Source: Prorocentrum cordatum (lineage: Eukaryota > Sar > Dinophyceae > Prorocentrales > Prorocentraceae). Taken from it: a DNA stretch of 64,000 nucleotides. The DNA lies in the NCBI GenBank assembly GCA_963575745.1, contig CAUYUJ010015686.1, positions 1 through 64,000 of the forward strand. The letters run 5' to 3'. Shown one piece after another: positions 23,945 through 34,510 of the stretch. The number at the start of each line of letters is the position of its first letter. Position 1 is the first letter of the stretch. Below the pieces are notes generated by a model. It did no database searches and was not told the origin of the DNA. It was given only the letters and a program-made list of their open reading frames with translations. A program made the position numbers and the translations under genes.

Positions 23945-24737
23945 AGTAGTTGCGTCGGTAGGCGATGTGTCGAGTCTGAGCGTTGTGAATGCATCGATCG
24001 TGGCCCGAACTTGCTAATGTGCGCGTTGCGTGATGCGTTTGTGTTTTTTTTTTTTGTGCGTGCTCAGTGTCGTTCGAGAACCAACGGGGGCCGAGGCGCA
24101 CCAATATCCCAAACTCTTGTGAACACAGTGGGTCCTAGGTTAATCAACGGAAGTAAATGCTCGAATGTTAGAATCGCCTGTTCCCTAACTATTGTTCAAC
24201 ATGGTTGGGAAATGTAATGGCGCAGCCAATCTCTTGGGGCTCCCTACATGGGCGGATGGGGCCATCGTTTGTCATGTATGATGGGCGCAGGGGCGAAAAC
24301 CAAGAGTACCCAGAAGAGCCGTTACGATCAAAAAATTATATGTCGCCGTCGGGGGATCACGACACTGCGGGCAAGCATTCGCAACGACGCGCCCACGATT
24401 ATGATGATGCGCGTGTGTGTAGTTACGAGTGCGCTTATTGTCGTTCTCATTGTGGTAGACATGCTTTTAATGAGTTGCCGATATTGGTTGTTCTATCTGG
24501 TTTCTGGGTGGGAAAATATATGTTGCCCAAGCTGTGCAGTGTCGTGTGATGTAAAGGGGGCGCTTAGAAATCTAATCGCTCCATGTGGGTACGTTGTGAA
24601 ATAAAATCCTACGGGCACAGGCTGAGAGACCCCAATTGAAATTGCAATTACCACGGGTAACACCTTCACGCACGTAGAGAGAATCGCATTGGACACGATT
24701 GCCTACAACAAATACTATTGCACAAAAGCAGGAATAT
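23945..24737. other. Intergenic DNA, nothing recognised
   Basis: Relatively AT-rich, mixed DNA. Open frames on both strands are short and lack protein-like pattern. Confidence 0.4.
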
Positions 24738-26465
24738 TTAAAACATACAAGCCATGCCCATGGACTTGTTACCCGAAATATTTAGACACATAGGAAATAT
24801 GTTTCCCAACAGCACCTTTACATGGGGCGAAAACGTGTTGAACTCATGCCCCTTGTAAAGATCTGAACTGAGGGGCTCTGGGACCTTCCTGAAACGTTTT
24901 ACTCTTATGCAGGAGGAAGCCATACAACCTGCTGGTATGTCATCTGGCTTGCACGCCTTGCCGCATCGCATCTTCGCAAAAGCATCGCGAAGCTCTTGTT
25001 CTGTGACAGGGCCAACATCCACGTCCAGCGGCGGGAACAGCGCTCTGTCCGTCCCAGGCGTGAGCGTGACGGGACGAACATGCCATTGGATGATGCCCAG
25101 ATGTTCTGCGAATGTCTCGGCTCTTTCGTCAGTGGCCACACATGCCCCCCGAGTGTCCCGCAGACGCCCTTGTGGGCAAGGCTAGCGCTTAATGATCTGT
25201 TTGATGCAGTTCCAATGGCCGTCTGCTGTCAGAGCCTCGAGCCAAGCAGCACGATCGCGCTTTGCCGACAATTTGGCTGGTTTGCGGATGTCCTTCTCCG
25301 CCTCCCAATTGTCTGTGTGTCGAGCCTCCCGCTTCTCTTCGAGCAAGGAGGGCGATGTCTGCGAGATCCACGGTTTGTTCGGCAGCTTCGGGGCGTCGGG
25401 GACCACTGCAGCCACTGCTTGCCGCACTTGCCCTGCAGCCGAACGCCAGCGTTGCGATAAGCTTGCGTCTGCGTGGGTTCCCTCGGTTGCGGCCACGATA
25501 TGTTCCACGAGATTTTTCCTGACCTGTGAATTGCGGAGTGTCCGCCAATCCTTTTTCGCCGTCCTCTGGTTCTGTTGAGGCCCTGGCGCCCGGTCAAGAA
25601 TCGAAGCAATAACCGGAAAATGGACCGATGACAAAGTCGCGGACATATCGCTTCTGATGTCCATGAGGTCCTTTTCCATGGTACCCGGAATGGTCAGCAA
25701 CTCCAAGGCGATGAAGGTCTCTCCTGTGACCGGCGAGCTTGGCTGGACGCCTGCCTCGTGGAGGGTCGCCTTAAAAATGTCAGGACGGCCCAACACCGTA
25801 CTAGCCACCTTGAGGTCAAATGTCATGCAAAAGTCAACAAACAAGTCCCTATTTGGAAGTTCGACCTGCTTGATCGCCTCCCTTCCAAAACTGTACTCGC
25901 GCATGACATCTTCCTCCCCAGCCCGTCTGCGACCAAGCCGGGCGTTCCAATCTCCGAAGAATACGCAAGAACCGTAACCACGGATGCGTGTAGCGTGATT
26001 GTACAAGACATCATAAACATCGACCTTCTCTTCAGTCGATTTCTCGTTGTGGGGCGCATATGTAGTGCAAATGGTGATTCTGCCACTGGACGTGCGCAAC
26101 TTCAGGGAAGCGATCCTGCTGTCCAGCTGCCAGTAACCTTGCACACGAAGCCGCATCCTCTGAGAAACCACAAAGCCAACCCCAGCCCATTCTGAGATTG
26201 CATCGGAAGTGCCAGACAAAATGACTAAGAACCCACTTCCATTGTCGACGTAATGGTCTGAATTCGGCTTCCGTGTCTCCTGCCAACACATCACATCAAT
26301 TCCCGCCGCCTCCATATAACGGTAAATTTCAGCTAGCTTTAACTCTGTCAAACCCTGTACGCTCCAACTTCCCACCTTCACAAAACTGCCACGCGCATCG
26401 TCCTCGCGACACGTCGTGTCCTCACCGCTGGCAGCAGCGAGGGGTGAAACACGTGCTCTGCCCAT
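24738..26465 (-). pseudogene. LINE (non-LTR retrotransposon) ORF2 remnant: endonuclease plus a trace of reverse transcriptase
   Basis: ATG at 26465. An endonuclease/exonuclease/phosphatase-fold domain of the LINE type spans about residues 30-270: CWQET, TTYAPHNE, FFGDWNARLG and NRDLFVDFC are clear. Two catalytic positions look changed: the first motif reads GSWSVQGL where an Asn is usual, and the last reads SSVHFPV where SDH is usual. An in-frame TAG at 25182-25184 is followed in the same frame by ATDERAETFAEHLGIIQWHV and MRCGKACKPDDIPAG, which matches the start of LINE reverse transcriptases. The RT catalytic core is missing. The element is therefore dead: truncated and stop-containing. EN plus RT in one ORF suggests an APE-type clade. 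Confidence 0.8.
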
Positions 26466-26480
26466 GCACCGCCCTGCCCC

Positions 26481-26705
26481 CTAATGGGAAGCAGGCCCTT
26501 TGCCCTTGCCCTTGTTCAGGCTGAAGGCCTTCGCGCTGTCAAGTTTGTCCCGGGCTTTCGTCTTAATCTCGATGAGCTCCGGCGCCGTCTGTAGTGCCGG
26601 CCAGCTGGCCCATTCCTTGTCCAGCCACTCCACTTTCAACTGAAAGTCTTTGGCTACGACCTTCGCGACTGTGGAGCCCGCCACCTGGATCGTCGAGCTC
26701 TCCGG
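26481..26705 (-). pseudogene. C-terminal fragment of a protein just upstream of the LINE ORF2 (possible ORF1)
   Basis: Minus-strand text STIQVAGSTVAKVVAKDFQL, EWLDKEWASWPALQTAPELI and a Lys/Gly tail KGKGKGPASH ends in a stop 15 bp before the ORF2 ATG. Position and basic tail fit a LINE ORF1 C-terminus, but I cannot recognise a family. Upstream the reading enters repeat DNA, so the N-terminal part is missing. Confidence 0.4.
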
Positions 26706-27535
26706 GGGGGCCTTTTCGGCGGTCTCGAGGCGGTCTCGGGGGCGTCTTCGATCGACTTGGAGCGGAAGTTCGAGAACGCGAGAAAGCGGAAAACATTGAA
26801 CACTTAATTGAAAATCCAGGATTTGGGCCTCTTCGGGCTCTCCCGGGACGTCTCTCGGAGCTCTCTTGGGGCCTCTTGGGGGCCTTTTGGGCTGTGTGTT
26901 TGCCGTATTGAGCTCATCTTGGGCCGCGTTGGGATCATCATCTAGGACGTCCTGGAGCGCCTTGGGGTCTCCCGCTCCCGCTCTGTGGCCCAGCTTGGGC
27001 CTGGGGCTCTCTTGGGCAGTCTTGTGCTGCTCTTGGGCAGTTTCCAAGCTCTCCTGGGCCGTCTTGGGGCTCTTTTGGGGACCTCTTCAGCGGTCTTGGG
27101 CGTCTTCGGCCGTCTTGGAACCGCTGGAAGCTCGAGAACGCGAGGAAGCAAAAAACATGGGGAACAACAGCTGGAAATCAAGGATTTGGCCCTCTTCGGG
27201 CTCTCTCGGGACGCCTCTCGGGGCTCTCTTGGAGGGTTCGTGGGCTGTGTATTGGCCGTGTCGGGCCCTTCTGAGGCCACGTTGGGGCCATCAAGGCCGT
27301 CTTGGAGCGCCTTGGAGCCTCCCGCTCCCGCTCTGGGGCCCAGCTTGGGCCTTTCCTGGGGCTTTATTTGGCCGTCTGAGGCTCGTCCCGGGCAATTTTC
27401 GGGCTCCCTGGGGCCGTCTTGGGGCTCTATTGGGGACCTCTTCGGCGCTCTTGGGGGCGTCGCCGGCAATCGCGGAACGTCGGAACGTCGAAAACGCGAG
27501 ACACTGAGAAACATTGAAACTACCGTAGCAACGTA
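26706..27535. repeat. CCAAGACGGCC-type repeat, copies 3 and 4 in tandem (inverted orientation)
   Basis: Two ~370 bp units, about 26785-27150 and 27150-27520, share the same order. First comes a lead AAAATCCAGGATTTGGGCCT or AAATCAAGGATTTGGCCCTC, then TCTTCGGGCTCTC, GGGACGTCTCTCGG, CTCCCGCTCCCGCTCTG and GGACCTCTTC. Each ends in CGAGAACGCGAGGAAGC or a similar phrase. A partial copy of the tail precedes them at about 26700-26790. Confidence 0.8.
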
Positions 27536-27659
27536 CCCAACCCCTGCGCAATGCGGGGCATGAGTAGCTTTGGCGACTTCATGAGGGGGTGATGACGCGA
27601 CATGGACGAATTTAACTATGTCTGCGACCATCTCTCGGGAGGTCACATTTGAGTCCGCC

Positions 27660-29870
27660 GCGGGGCCCCGCTATGCTGGCACCCCTTGCAGGCCTTGGAA
27701 GTGGCGACAATTTGACTAATCGCAGCCCCCCAGGGATGGCGAGGTCGAATTTGGATCTGCGTAGCACGTCACTGTGCTGAACCCCCCAGCAGGGCTCGCA
27801 GCCCCCCTGATTGGCGACATCGAATTTGAATCCGCGTAGGACGTCACTGTGCTGGACTCCCCCCAGCAGCCCTCGTAACTGTCGACAATTTCACTAATCG
27901 CAGCCCCCCCGGGATGGCGAGGTCAAATTTGATTCCGCGTAGGGCGTCTCTGCGCTGGACCCTCCAGCAGCCCCCGAAAGTGGCAACACTGTCACAGATT
28001 GCAGTCCCCGAGGGATGGCGAGGTCTAGTTTGAATCTGCGTAGGACGTCACTTCGCTGGACCCCCAGCAGGTGTCGAAAGTGGCGACAGTCTCACTGATC
28101 GCAGCCACCCACGGACGGCGAGGTCTTATTTTTCATGTGCATAGAACGTCACTGTGCTGGACCCCCCCCAACAACCCTCGAAAGTGGCGACAATTTCAAA
28201 AATTGCAGCCCCCCCCAGGGATTGCGAGGTCGAATTTTAATCTGCGTATGACGTCACTGCGCTGGACCCCCCAGCAGCCCTCGAAAGTGGCGACAGCTTC
28301 ACTGATCGCAGCCCCCAAGGGATGGCGAGGTCGAATTGGAATCCGCGTAGGACGTCACTGCGCTGGACCCCCCAGCAGCCCTCGAAAGTGGCGACAGTTT
28401 CACTGATCGCAGCCCCCAAGGGATGGCGATGTCTAGTTTGAATCTGCGTAGGACATCACTGCGCTGGACCCCCAGCAGGCCTCGAAAGTGGCGGCAGTTC
28501 CACAGATCGCAGCCCCCCAGAAATGGCGAGGTCTAGTTTGAATGCGCATAGGACGTCACTGTGCTGGACCCCCCCACCAGGCCTCGAAAATTGGCGACAA
28601 TTTCACAAGTCGCAAACCCCCATGGATGGTCAAAATTGAGTCCGCGTCAAACGTCACTGCGCTGGACCCCCCAGCAGCCCTCGAAAGTGGCGACAGTCTC
28701 ACTGATCGCAGCCACCCACGGATGGCGAGGTCTAATTTGAATCAGCGTAAGACGTCACTGTGCTGGACCCCCCAGCAGGCCTCGAAAGTGGCGACAGCTT
28801 CACTGATCGCAGCCCCCAAGGGATGGCGAAGTCTAGTTTGAATCCGCGTCGGGCGTCCCTGTGCTGGACCCCAGCAGTCCTCGAATGTGGCGACAGTCTC
28901 ACTGATCGCAGCCACCCACGGATGGCGAGGTCTAATTTTAATCAGCGTAGGACGTCACTGTGCTGGACCCCCCCCAGCAGCCCTCGAAAGTGGCGGCAAT
29001 TTCAAAAATCGCAGCCCCCCCAAGGATGGCGAGGTCAAATTATAATCTGCGTATGGCGTCACTGCGCTGGACCCCCCAGCAGCCCTCGAAAGTGGCGACA
29101 GTTTCACTGATCGCAGCCCCCAAGGGATGGAGAGGTCGAATTTGAATCCGCGTAGGACGTCCGTCACGATGCTGGACCCCCAGCAGCCCTCGAAAGTGGC
29201 GACAGCTTCACTGATCGCAGCCACCCATGGATGGCGAGGTCTAGTTTGAATCCGCGTAGGACGTCACTGTGCTGGACCCCGAGCAGCCCTCGAATGTGGC
29301 GACAAGTTCACAGATCGCATCCCCCTCCCAGGGATGGCGAGGCCTAGTTTGAATCCGCGTAGAAAGTCACTGTGCTGGAGTCGCGAGGACCAATTTGAAT
29401 CCGCGTAGGACGTCAGTGCGCTGGACCCCCCAGCAACCCTGGCGGTTTTACAGATGGCGAAATCAAATTTGAATCCGCGTAGGACGTCCGTCGCTATGCT
29501 GGACCCCCCAGCAGGCCTCGAAAATGGCGACAGTTTCACTGATCGCAACCACCCACGGATGGCGAGGTCTAGTTTGAATCAGCGTAAGACGTCACTGTGC
29601 TGGACCGCCCACCAGACCTCAAAAATAACAACAGTTTCACTGATCGCAGCCCCCCCCAGGGCAGCCCCCACAGGAATGGCGAGGCCTAGTTTCAATCCGC
29701 GAAGGACGTCACTGCGCTGGACCCCCCAGCAGCCCTCGAAAGTGGCGACAGCTTCACTGATCGCAGCCCCCAAGGGACGGCGAGGTCTAATTTGAATCCG
29801 CGTCGGACGTCCCTGTGCTGGACCCCCCAGCAGCCCTCGAAAGTGGCGACGATTTCACAAATCGCAAGCC
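27660..29870. repeat. ~102 bp tandem repeat array, plus orientation
   Basis: About 20 units with a period of roughly 101-107 bp. Landmarks in each unit are GGATGGCGAGGTC, AATCCGCGTAGGACGTCACT, GCTGGACCCCCCAGCAGCC, CTCGAAAGTGGCGACAG and TTCACTGATCGCAGCC. For example, GCTGGACCCCCCAGCAGCC starts at 28261 and again at 28362. Open frames through it are artefacts. Confidence 0.92.
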
Positions 29871-29982
29871 CCCCCCCCAAGGCAAGAAAGGAGGAGGCAG
29901 GGAGGAGGCGGGAAGGAGAGAAGGAAGGACGGAGACCACAGTGCATTTTCTAAACAAATGCCCAACCAGGGAGGGTTGGGAA
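29871..29982. repeat. Left arm of inverted boundary segment
   Basis: A GGAGG-rich purine tract (29885-29935) followed by ACAGTGCATTTTCTAAAC and ATGCCCAACCAGGGAGGGTT. The reverse complement of 31137-31255 has the same order: GGAGG tract, CAGTGCTTTTCCAAAACG, then TACCCAACCAAGGATGGGTT. The two copies therefore form inverted arms. Confidence 0.75.
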
Positions 29983-29984
29983 AA

Positions 29985-30295
29985 CACATGAAAATCAAGG
30001 ATTTTGGCCTCTTCGGGCTCTCTCGAGACGTCTCTCGGAGGTCACTGGAGGCATCTTGGAGGCCTCTGGGGCTGGATTTGCGGTCTGGAACCCATCTGAG
30101 GCCGCGTTGGGGCTATCTGGCTGTCTTGGAAGGGCTTGTCGAAGTCTCCTGGGGGCTTCTGGGAGCGCCTTGGAGCTTTCTGGGGCAGTCTGGGAGCTCC
30201 AGGGCCGCTCCGGGGTGCTCTGGGAGCGGTCTGGGAAACCCCGGTCCTCCCATGCCCCCCCGTGGCCCGGGCCCCGGGCCCCTGGCCTCGTGCAC
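29985..30295. repeat. CCAAGACGGCC-type repeat, copy 5 (inverted orientation)
   Basis: Begins AAAATCAAGGATTTTGGCCT and CTTCGGGCTCTCTCGAGACG, as in the 26.8 and 27.2 kb copies. It then carries repeated CTTGGAAGG, TTCTGGGAGCGCC and GGAGCTTTCTGGG phrases. It sits at the start of the loop between the inverted 102-bp arrays. Confidence 0.75.
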
Positions 30296-30302
30296 GGGGA
30301 TT

Positions 30303-31118
30303 TTTTTGTTTCTCTCTCTCTCTCTCTCACCCTTTCTCTGTATATATATATATATCAATTATACATACATACTTACCTACCTACCTACCGACCTACCTAC
30401 CTGCCGACCGACCGACCTACCTACCTACCTACGTCCGTACGTACATACATACGCCAATACACATACGTACATACACCCATACACACATACATACGCACCT
30501 ACATATATACATACATACATACATACCTATCTACATACATACATACATACATACATACATACATACATACATACAAACATACATACATACATACAGACAG
30601 ACATACATACATACAAAATACATACATACAGAATACATACATGCATACATGCATACATAAACACAAATACACACATACACACATACACACATACATACAT
30701 ACATACATACATACATACATACATACATACATACATGCCTATCTACATACATACATACACACATACATACATTCATGCATGCATCAATGCATCCATGCAT
30801 ACATGCTTACATGCATACATGCATACATGCATACATGCATGCATCTATACATACATACATGCATGCATGCATACACACATACATACTTACTTACATACAT
30901 ACATACTTACATACGTAACCACATCATACATACATACGCATACCTATATACACACATTCATGCATGCATACATACATACATGCATGCATGCATACAAACA
31001 TACACATACATATATAAATACATACATACATGCATGCATGCATGCATGCATACATACATACATACGTACATACATACATACATTACTGCATGTGTATATA
31101 TATGCATATATATATGTA
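30303..31118. repeat. CT/TA dinucleotide and (ACAT)n microsatellite
   Basis: A short CT run (30307-30330) and TA run precede about 760 bp of imperfect ACAT/ACCT/GCAT tetranucleotides. The 387-residue open frame through it (Tyr-Ile-His-Thr pattern) is a direct consequence of the repeat and not a gene. Confidence 0.95.
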
Positions 31119-31134
31119 TAGCTTGAATGCTTGC

Positions 31135-31280
31135 TACCAACCCATCCTTGGTTGGGTACTCGTTTTGGAAAAGCACTGTCTGCCCCATCCTCCCCCTCCT
31201 CTTCTCCTTCTCCCTCCTGCCTCGTCTGTTCTCCGTCCTCCCTCTCCTCCCGCTGTGCCTGCCTCGTGCCGCGGCTCGCT
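31135..31280. repeat. Right arm of inverted boundary segment
   Basis: Carries AACCCATCCTTGGTTGGGTA, CGTTTTGGAAAAGCACTG and a CCTCC-rich pyrimidine tract, the reverse-complement order of the left arm near 29.9 kb. Confidence 0.75.
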
Positions 31281-31284
31281 CGGG

Positions 31285-31810
31285 TGTCGTCACTTGCGCA
31301 GCGGAGGTGCCGTGGGCTCCTGGGAGGCCCAGCGGAGCTGCGTCTTACGCAAATCACCATGAGGCCTCACCGTCCCCTGGGAGGCTGCGATCTGCGAAAA
31401 TTTTGCAACTTTCGTGGGCTCCAGGGAGCCCCAGCAAAAATGTGTCTTACGCAGATTTCCGCGAGACCTCGCCGGCCCCTGGAGGGCCGCACTCTGCGAA
31501 ACTGTCGCCACTTTTGTAGGCTCCTGGGAGGTTCAGCGGATGTGCGTCTTACGCAGATCACCATGAGGCCTCGCCGTCCCCTGGGGGGGGCTGCGATCTG
31601 CGAAACTGTCGTCAGTTTCGTGAGCTCCTGGGAGGCCCAGTGGAGGTGCGTCTTACGCAGCTCACCGCGAGACCTCGCCGTCACCTGGGGGGCTGCGATC
31701 TGCGAAACTGTCGCCACGTTCGTGGGCTCCTGGTAGGCTCAGCGGATGTGCGTCTTACGCAGATGCCCATGAGACCTCGCCGTCCTCTGGGGGGCTGGGT
31801 TGCGACGCTT
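31285..31810. repeat. ~102 bp tandem repeat array, inverted copy
   Basis: About five units. Each has GGGCTCCTGGGAGGCTCAGC, a TGCGTCTTACGCAGAT phrase, GAGACCTCGCCGTCCCCTGG and CTGCGATCTGCGAAACTGTC. Reverse-complemented, these line up with the unit of the 27.7-29.9 kb array (GGCGAGGTC, CGCGTAGGACGT, CCCCAGCAG, AGTGGCGACAG). Confidence 0.85.
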
Positions 31811-32107
31811 GGGGATTCAGCGGCGCTGCTCCAACGAATTGTGAGCCCGATCGTCTCTCCTTATTGCGTTTCCACACTCCCTCTCGGCGCCGCATATGTG
31901 AACATGTGACTCTGGCCCGACGTTCAATGTCGAATCGTTCAAGGGCACGGCGGATCCTTCAATGCTCGCTTCTGTATTGAACGGTCCGTTGTATAGTCGC
32001 CTCATGTGTACAAAAGGTTGGGTACGTCCCTGGTACTTTTTCATCGGCGCGCCAGCAAGCAACGAACATGTAACGAGAATCGGCCCGCAAATGCGAGTGA
32101 AGTTCGG
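31811..32107. other. Spacer, nothing recognised
   Basis: About 300 bp of mixed DNA between the inverted repeat array and the next microsatellite. No gene-like frame was found. Confidence 0.4.
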
Positions 32108-32788
32108 CCCGAAACTACATGCATGTATGGCTGCATGCATGCATGTATGCGTGTATGTATGGATGTATGAATATTGTATGTATGCATGCATGTATTTATG
32201 TATGTATGTGTGCATGTATGTGTAGGTGCGTATGTATGTACGCGTATATGGTTGTATGTCTGTATGCATGTATGTATGTATGTATATATGGAGTTATGTA
32301 TGTATACATACATACATGCAAACATGTATGTATGTATGCATGCATGCATGTTTGTATGTATGCATGATTGCATGCATGTAGGTATTTGTGTATATGTGTC
32401 TGCATGTGTGTATGCATGTGTGTATGTATGTGTGTAATGTATGCGTGTGCATGTATGCGTCTACGTATATATATATGTATGTATGCTCATGTATGTATGC
32501 ATGGATGCATGCATGCATGTATATGTGTACGTATATACGTATGTGTGCATGTATGTATATAGGTGTGTAGGTATGTGTGTACGTAAGTATGTGTGCATGT
32601 AGGTATGCGTGTACGTATGAATGCCTGTATATGTGTGCATGTCTGTGTGTATGCATGCATACATGTACGCGCGTATGGATGCATGTATGTCTGCATGCCT
32701 GTATGTATGCAACTGTATGTGTATATCTGTGTCTATGCGTATATATATGTATATATACACATACATATACGTGTATATATATATATAA
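32108..32788. repeat. (ATGT)n microsatellite, complement of the 30.4-31.1 kb one
   Basis: Imperfect TATG/CATG/TGTG tetranucleotides over about 680 bp, ending in TA dinucleotides. The left end of the tyrosine-recombinase retroelement begins immediately after it. Confidence 0.95.
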
Positions 32789-32790
32789 AT

Positions 32791-33043
32791 ATGCAATCTT
32801 GAACGGACACCCCTCCCAGGGCGTGGGTCCCAAGAGACTCGGAACGGCGTCAGCCTAACGGAAAAAGACAGCGGGCGTGACGAGGACTTTCATTTCTTTT
32901 TACAGGCGCCGGAGCTCAGGCCCACGCCTGAGTGCACTTGCGATGGCGGCTGACGGCAGAGCTGAAACACTGAGAGCCCCTGGCCCACGAGGCCGAGGGG
33001 GCTCGAGAAATCTGACAGTCTGGCCAGACCATTAATCAAACCC
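32791..33043 (-). repeat. B2 split direct repeat (3' terminal repeat)
   Basis: 253 bp matching 33182-33434 with a constant offset of 391 and no difference seen. Its outer edge is ATGCAATCTTGAACGG, preceded by microsatellite DNA ending TATATAAAT. It forms the 3' end of the element. Confidence 0.92.
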
Positions 33044-33108
33044 GAATTCGCAGAAGTCCAAGCTACTTTGCCTCTCCTCCAGCGTTTCCCTGGGTGGGAA
33101 GGGCGGGG
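33044..33108 (-). other. 65 bp spacer between A2 and B2
   Basis: Unique sequence (starting GAATTCGCAGAAGTCC on the plus strand) separating the A2 and B2 repeats. It is not present at the A1 or B1 copies. Confidence 0.7.
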
Positions 33109-33183
33109 CGGCAGAAAGGCTTGAGGGGAAGAGGCAGCGGGAGGGGAGAAAGCGAATGCACAAGCGATGAGACCAAATGCAAT
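33109..33183 (-). repeat. A2 internal split direct repeat
   Basis: 75 bp matching A1 (40065-40139) without a visible difference. It abuts B1, overlapping by the dinucleotide AT, so B1-A2 reproduces the junction expected if the outer ends of the linear element were joined. Confidence 0.92.
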
Positions 33184-33434
33184 GCAATCTTGAACGGACA
33201 CCCCTCCCAGGGCGTGGGTCCCAAGAGACTCGGAACGGCGTCAGCCTAACGGAAAAAGACAGCGGGCGTGACGAGGACTTTCATTTCTTTTTACAGGCGC
33301 CGGAGCTCAGGCCCACGCCTGAGTGCACTTGCGATGGCGGCTGACGGCAGAGCTGAAACACTGAGAGCCCCTGGCCCACGAGGCCGAGGGGGCTCGAGAA
33401 ATCTGACAGTCTGGCCAGACCATTAATCAAACCC
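33182..33434 (-). repeat. B1 internal split direct repeat
   Basis: 253 bp copy of B2, placed 85 bp downstream of the recombinase stop codon. The following 33435-33518 is the only unique sequence between the recombinase and the repeats. Confidence 0.92.
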
Positions 33435-33518
33435 ATATCAAACGCTGGAGTAAATCCCATATCGACTCCATTGGCATGCCGAGGGAACATTGCAGCAGGC
33501 TGAGCGCAGAGAGGCACA

Positions 33519-34510
33519 TTACGAGAGGAAGGACAACTGCAAGGCCTCAGCACGCTTAGCCTCTGCCTTCACAGCGGCCGAGAGGCGTCTGAAGGATGCA
33601 AGAGCACGGCCGCTCTTTTGATAGCGCTGTACAGAACGGAAGCTCGACCACCTGCCACGAGACTGAATGTCGGCCAGCGAGCGGGCGCCTCTCAGGTAGT
33701 CCTCCGACGGACCGCCGTGCCGAGGGAGGTGGGCTGTCACCTTGGTCGGGAGGCCGACGGCGACGGCGGCCTTCTTGAGCAAGCGGTTGTACGAAGCGTA
33801 CGAGTGGAGGAACAAGAGGCGCCCTTGGCGGGCTTGGTTGGCGCTCTTGACGAGGGCCATGAGCGCGCCAGCCACACCCGCACGAGACTGGCCATCGATG
33901 AGCACGGTGTCGTCCTGGAGGCCAGTCTTGGTGACGCGCGTGTGCACGTCGTCGCCCATGACCAGCGCGGAGGCGCCGACGACGAGCCCCATCTTGTTGT
34001 ACCCTGAGCCGGCACTCGGCTGCGGCAGGATGCAGCAGGGCACGCGGAGGTCCAGCAGCTCACCAGGGCGCAAGTACGTGTCAAACTGCACCACCAGGCC
34101 GCGGGCGGCCTGCAGGGCAATCTCCGTGTTGAGGCCGGCCAGGTACAGAGCCATCAAGCACGCTGCCGCCCAGCAGAGCGGCTCCGAGGTGACGTCCGGC
34201 TCGAGCTTGCCCCAGCCGGCGAGGGCGCCCTTCGCCTTCGGGAAGACGCCTGGGGCACGAAGCGACACGCTGAAACGGTAGGCCAAGGCGGCCAAGGTGT
34301 AGCGGGCCGTGCTCTTGCTGCCGCCGTCGACGTAGAGCTGCTCGAAGTACTCCTCAAGGAGCGTGTCCACCAGGGGGTGGTCATTGCTCACCCAGCGGTC
34401 GGCGACGACGCCCATGGCCGTGGCGAACACGGCGACGCTGGCGAGGTAGCGGGCCTGAGTGGCCGGCCGCACCTGCGAACGCCGCAGGAAGCCCGGCGAG
34501 GAGTCAGCGG
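33519..34510 (-). CDS. Tyrosine recombinase domain of the retroelement
   Basis: This domain would integrate the circular DNA intermediate. In the minus-strand frame ending in TAA at 33519-33521, the domain begins near RRSQVRPATQARYLASVAVF. Catalytic signature: Arg in TYLRPGELLDL (plus-strand 34050-34080), then HLPR, an RGRW segment where Trp stands in the second His position, and the Tyr of QRYQK (about 33620). That is the R...HxxR...(H/W)...Y set of tyrosine recombinases (established). The frame is open far upstream with Arg/Ser/Pro-rich text, which is a GC artefact. It overlaps the end of the methyltransferase frame (stop 34504), so expression would need a frameshift, a splice or a separate start. 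No ATG is well placed at the domain start. The catalytic set looks complete. Confidence 0.85.

Noticed and set aside
29958-31126. Two long open frames (387 and 356 residues) rich in Tyr, Ile, His and Thr
   Set aside because: They are the translation of the (ACAT)n microsatellite in different frames; a tetranucleotide repeat has few stops by nature.
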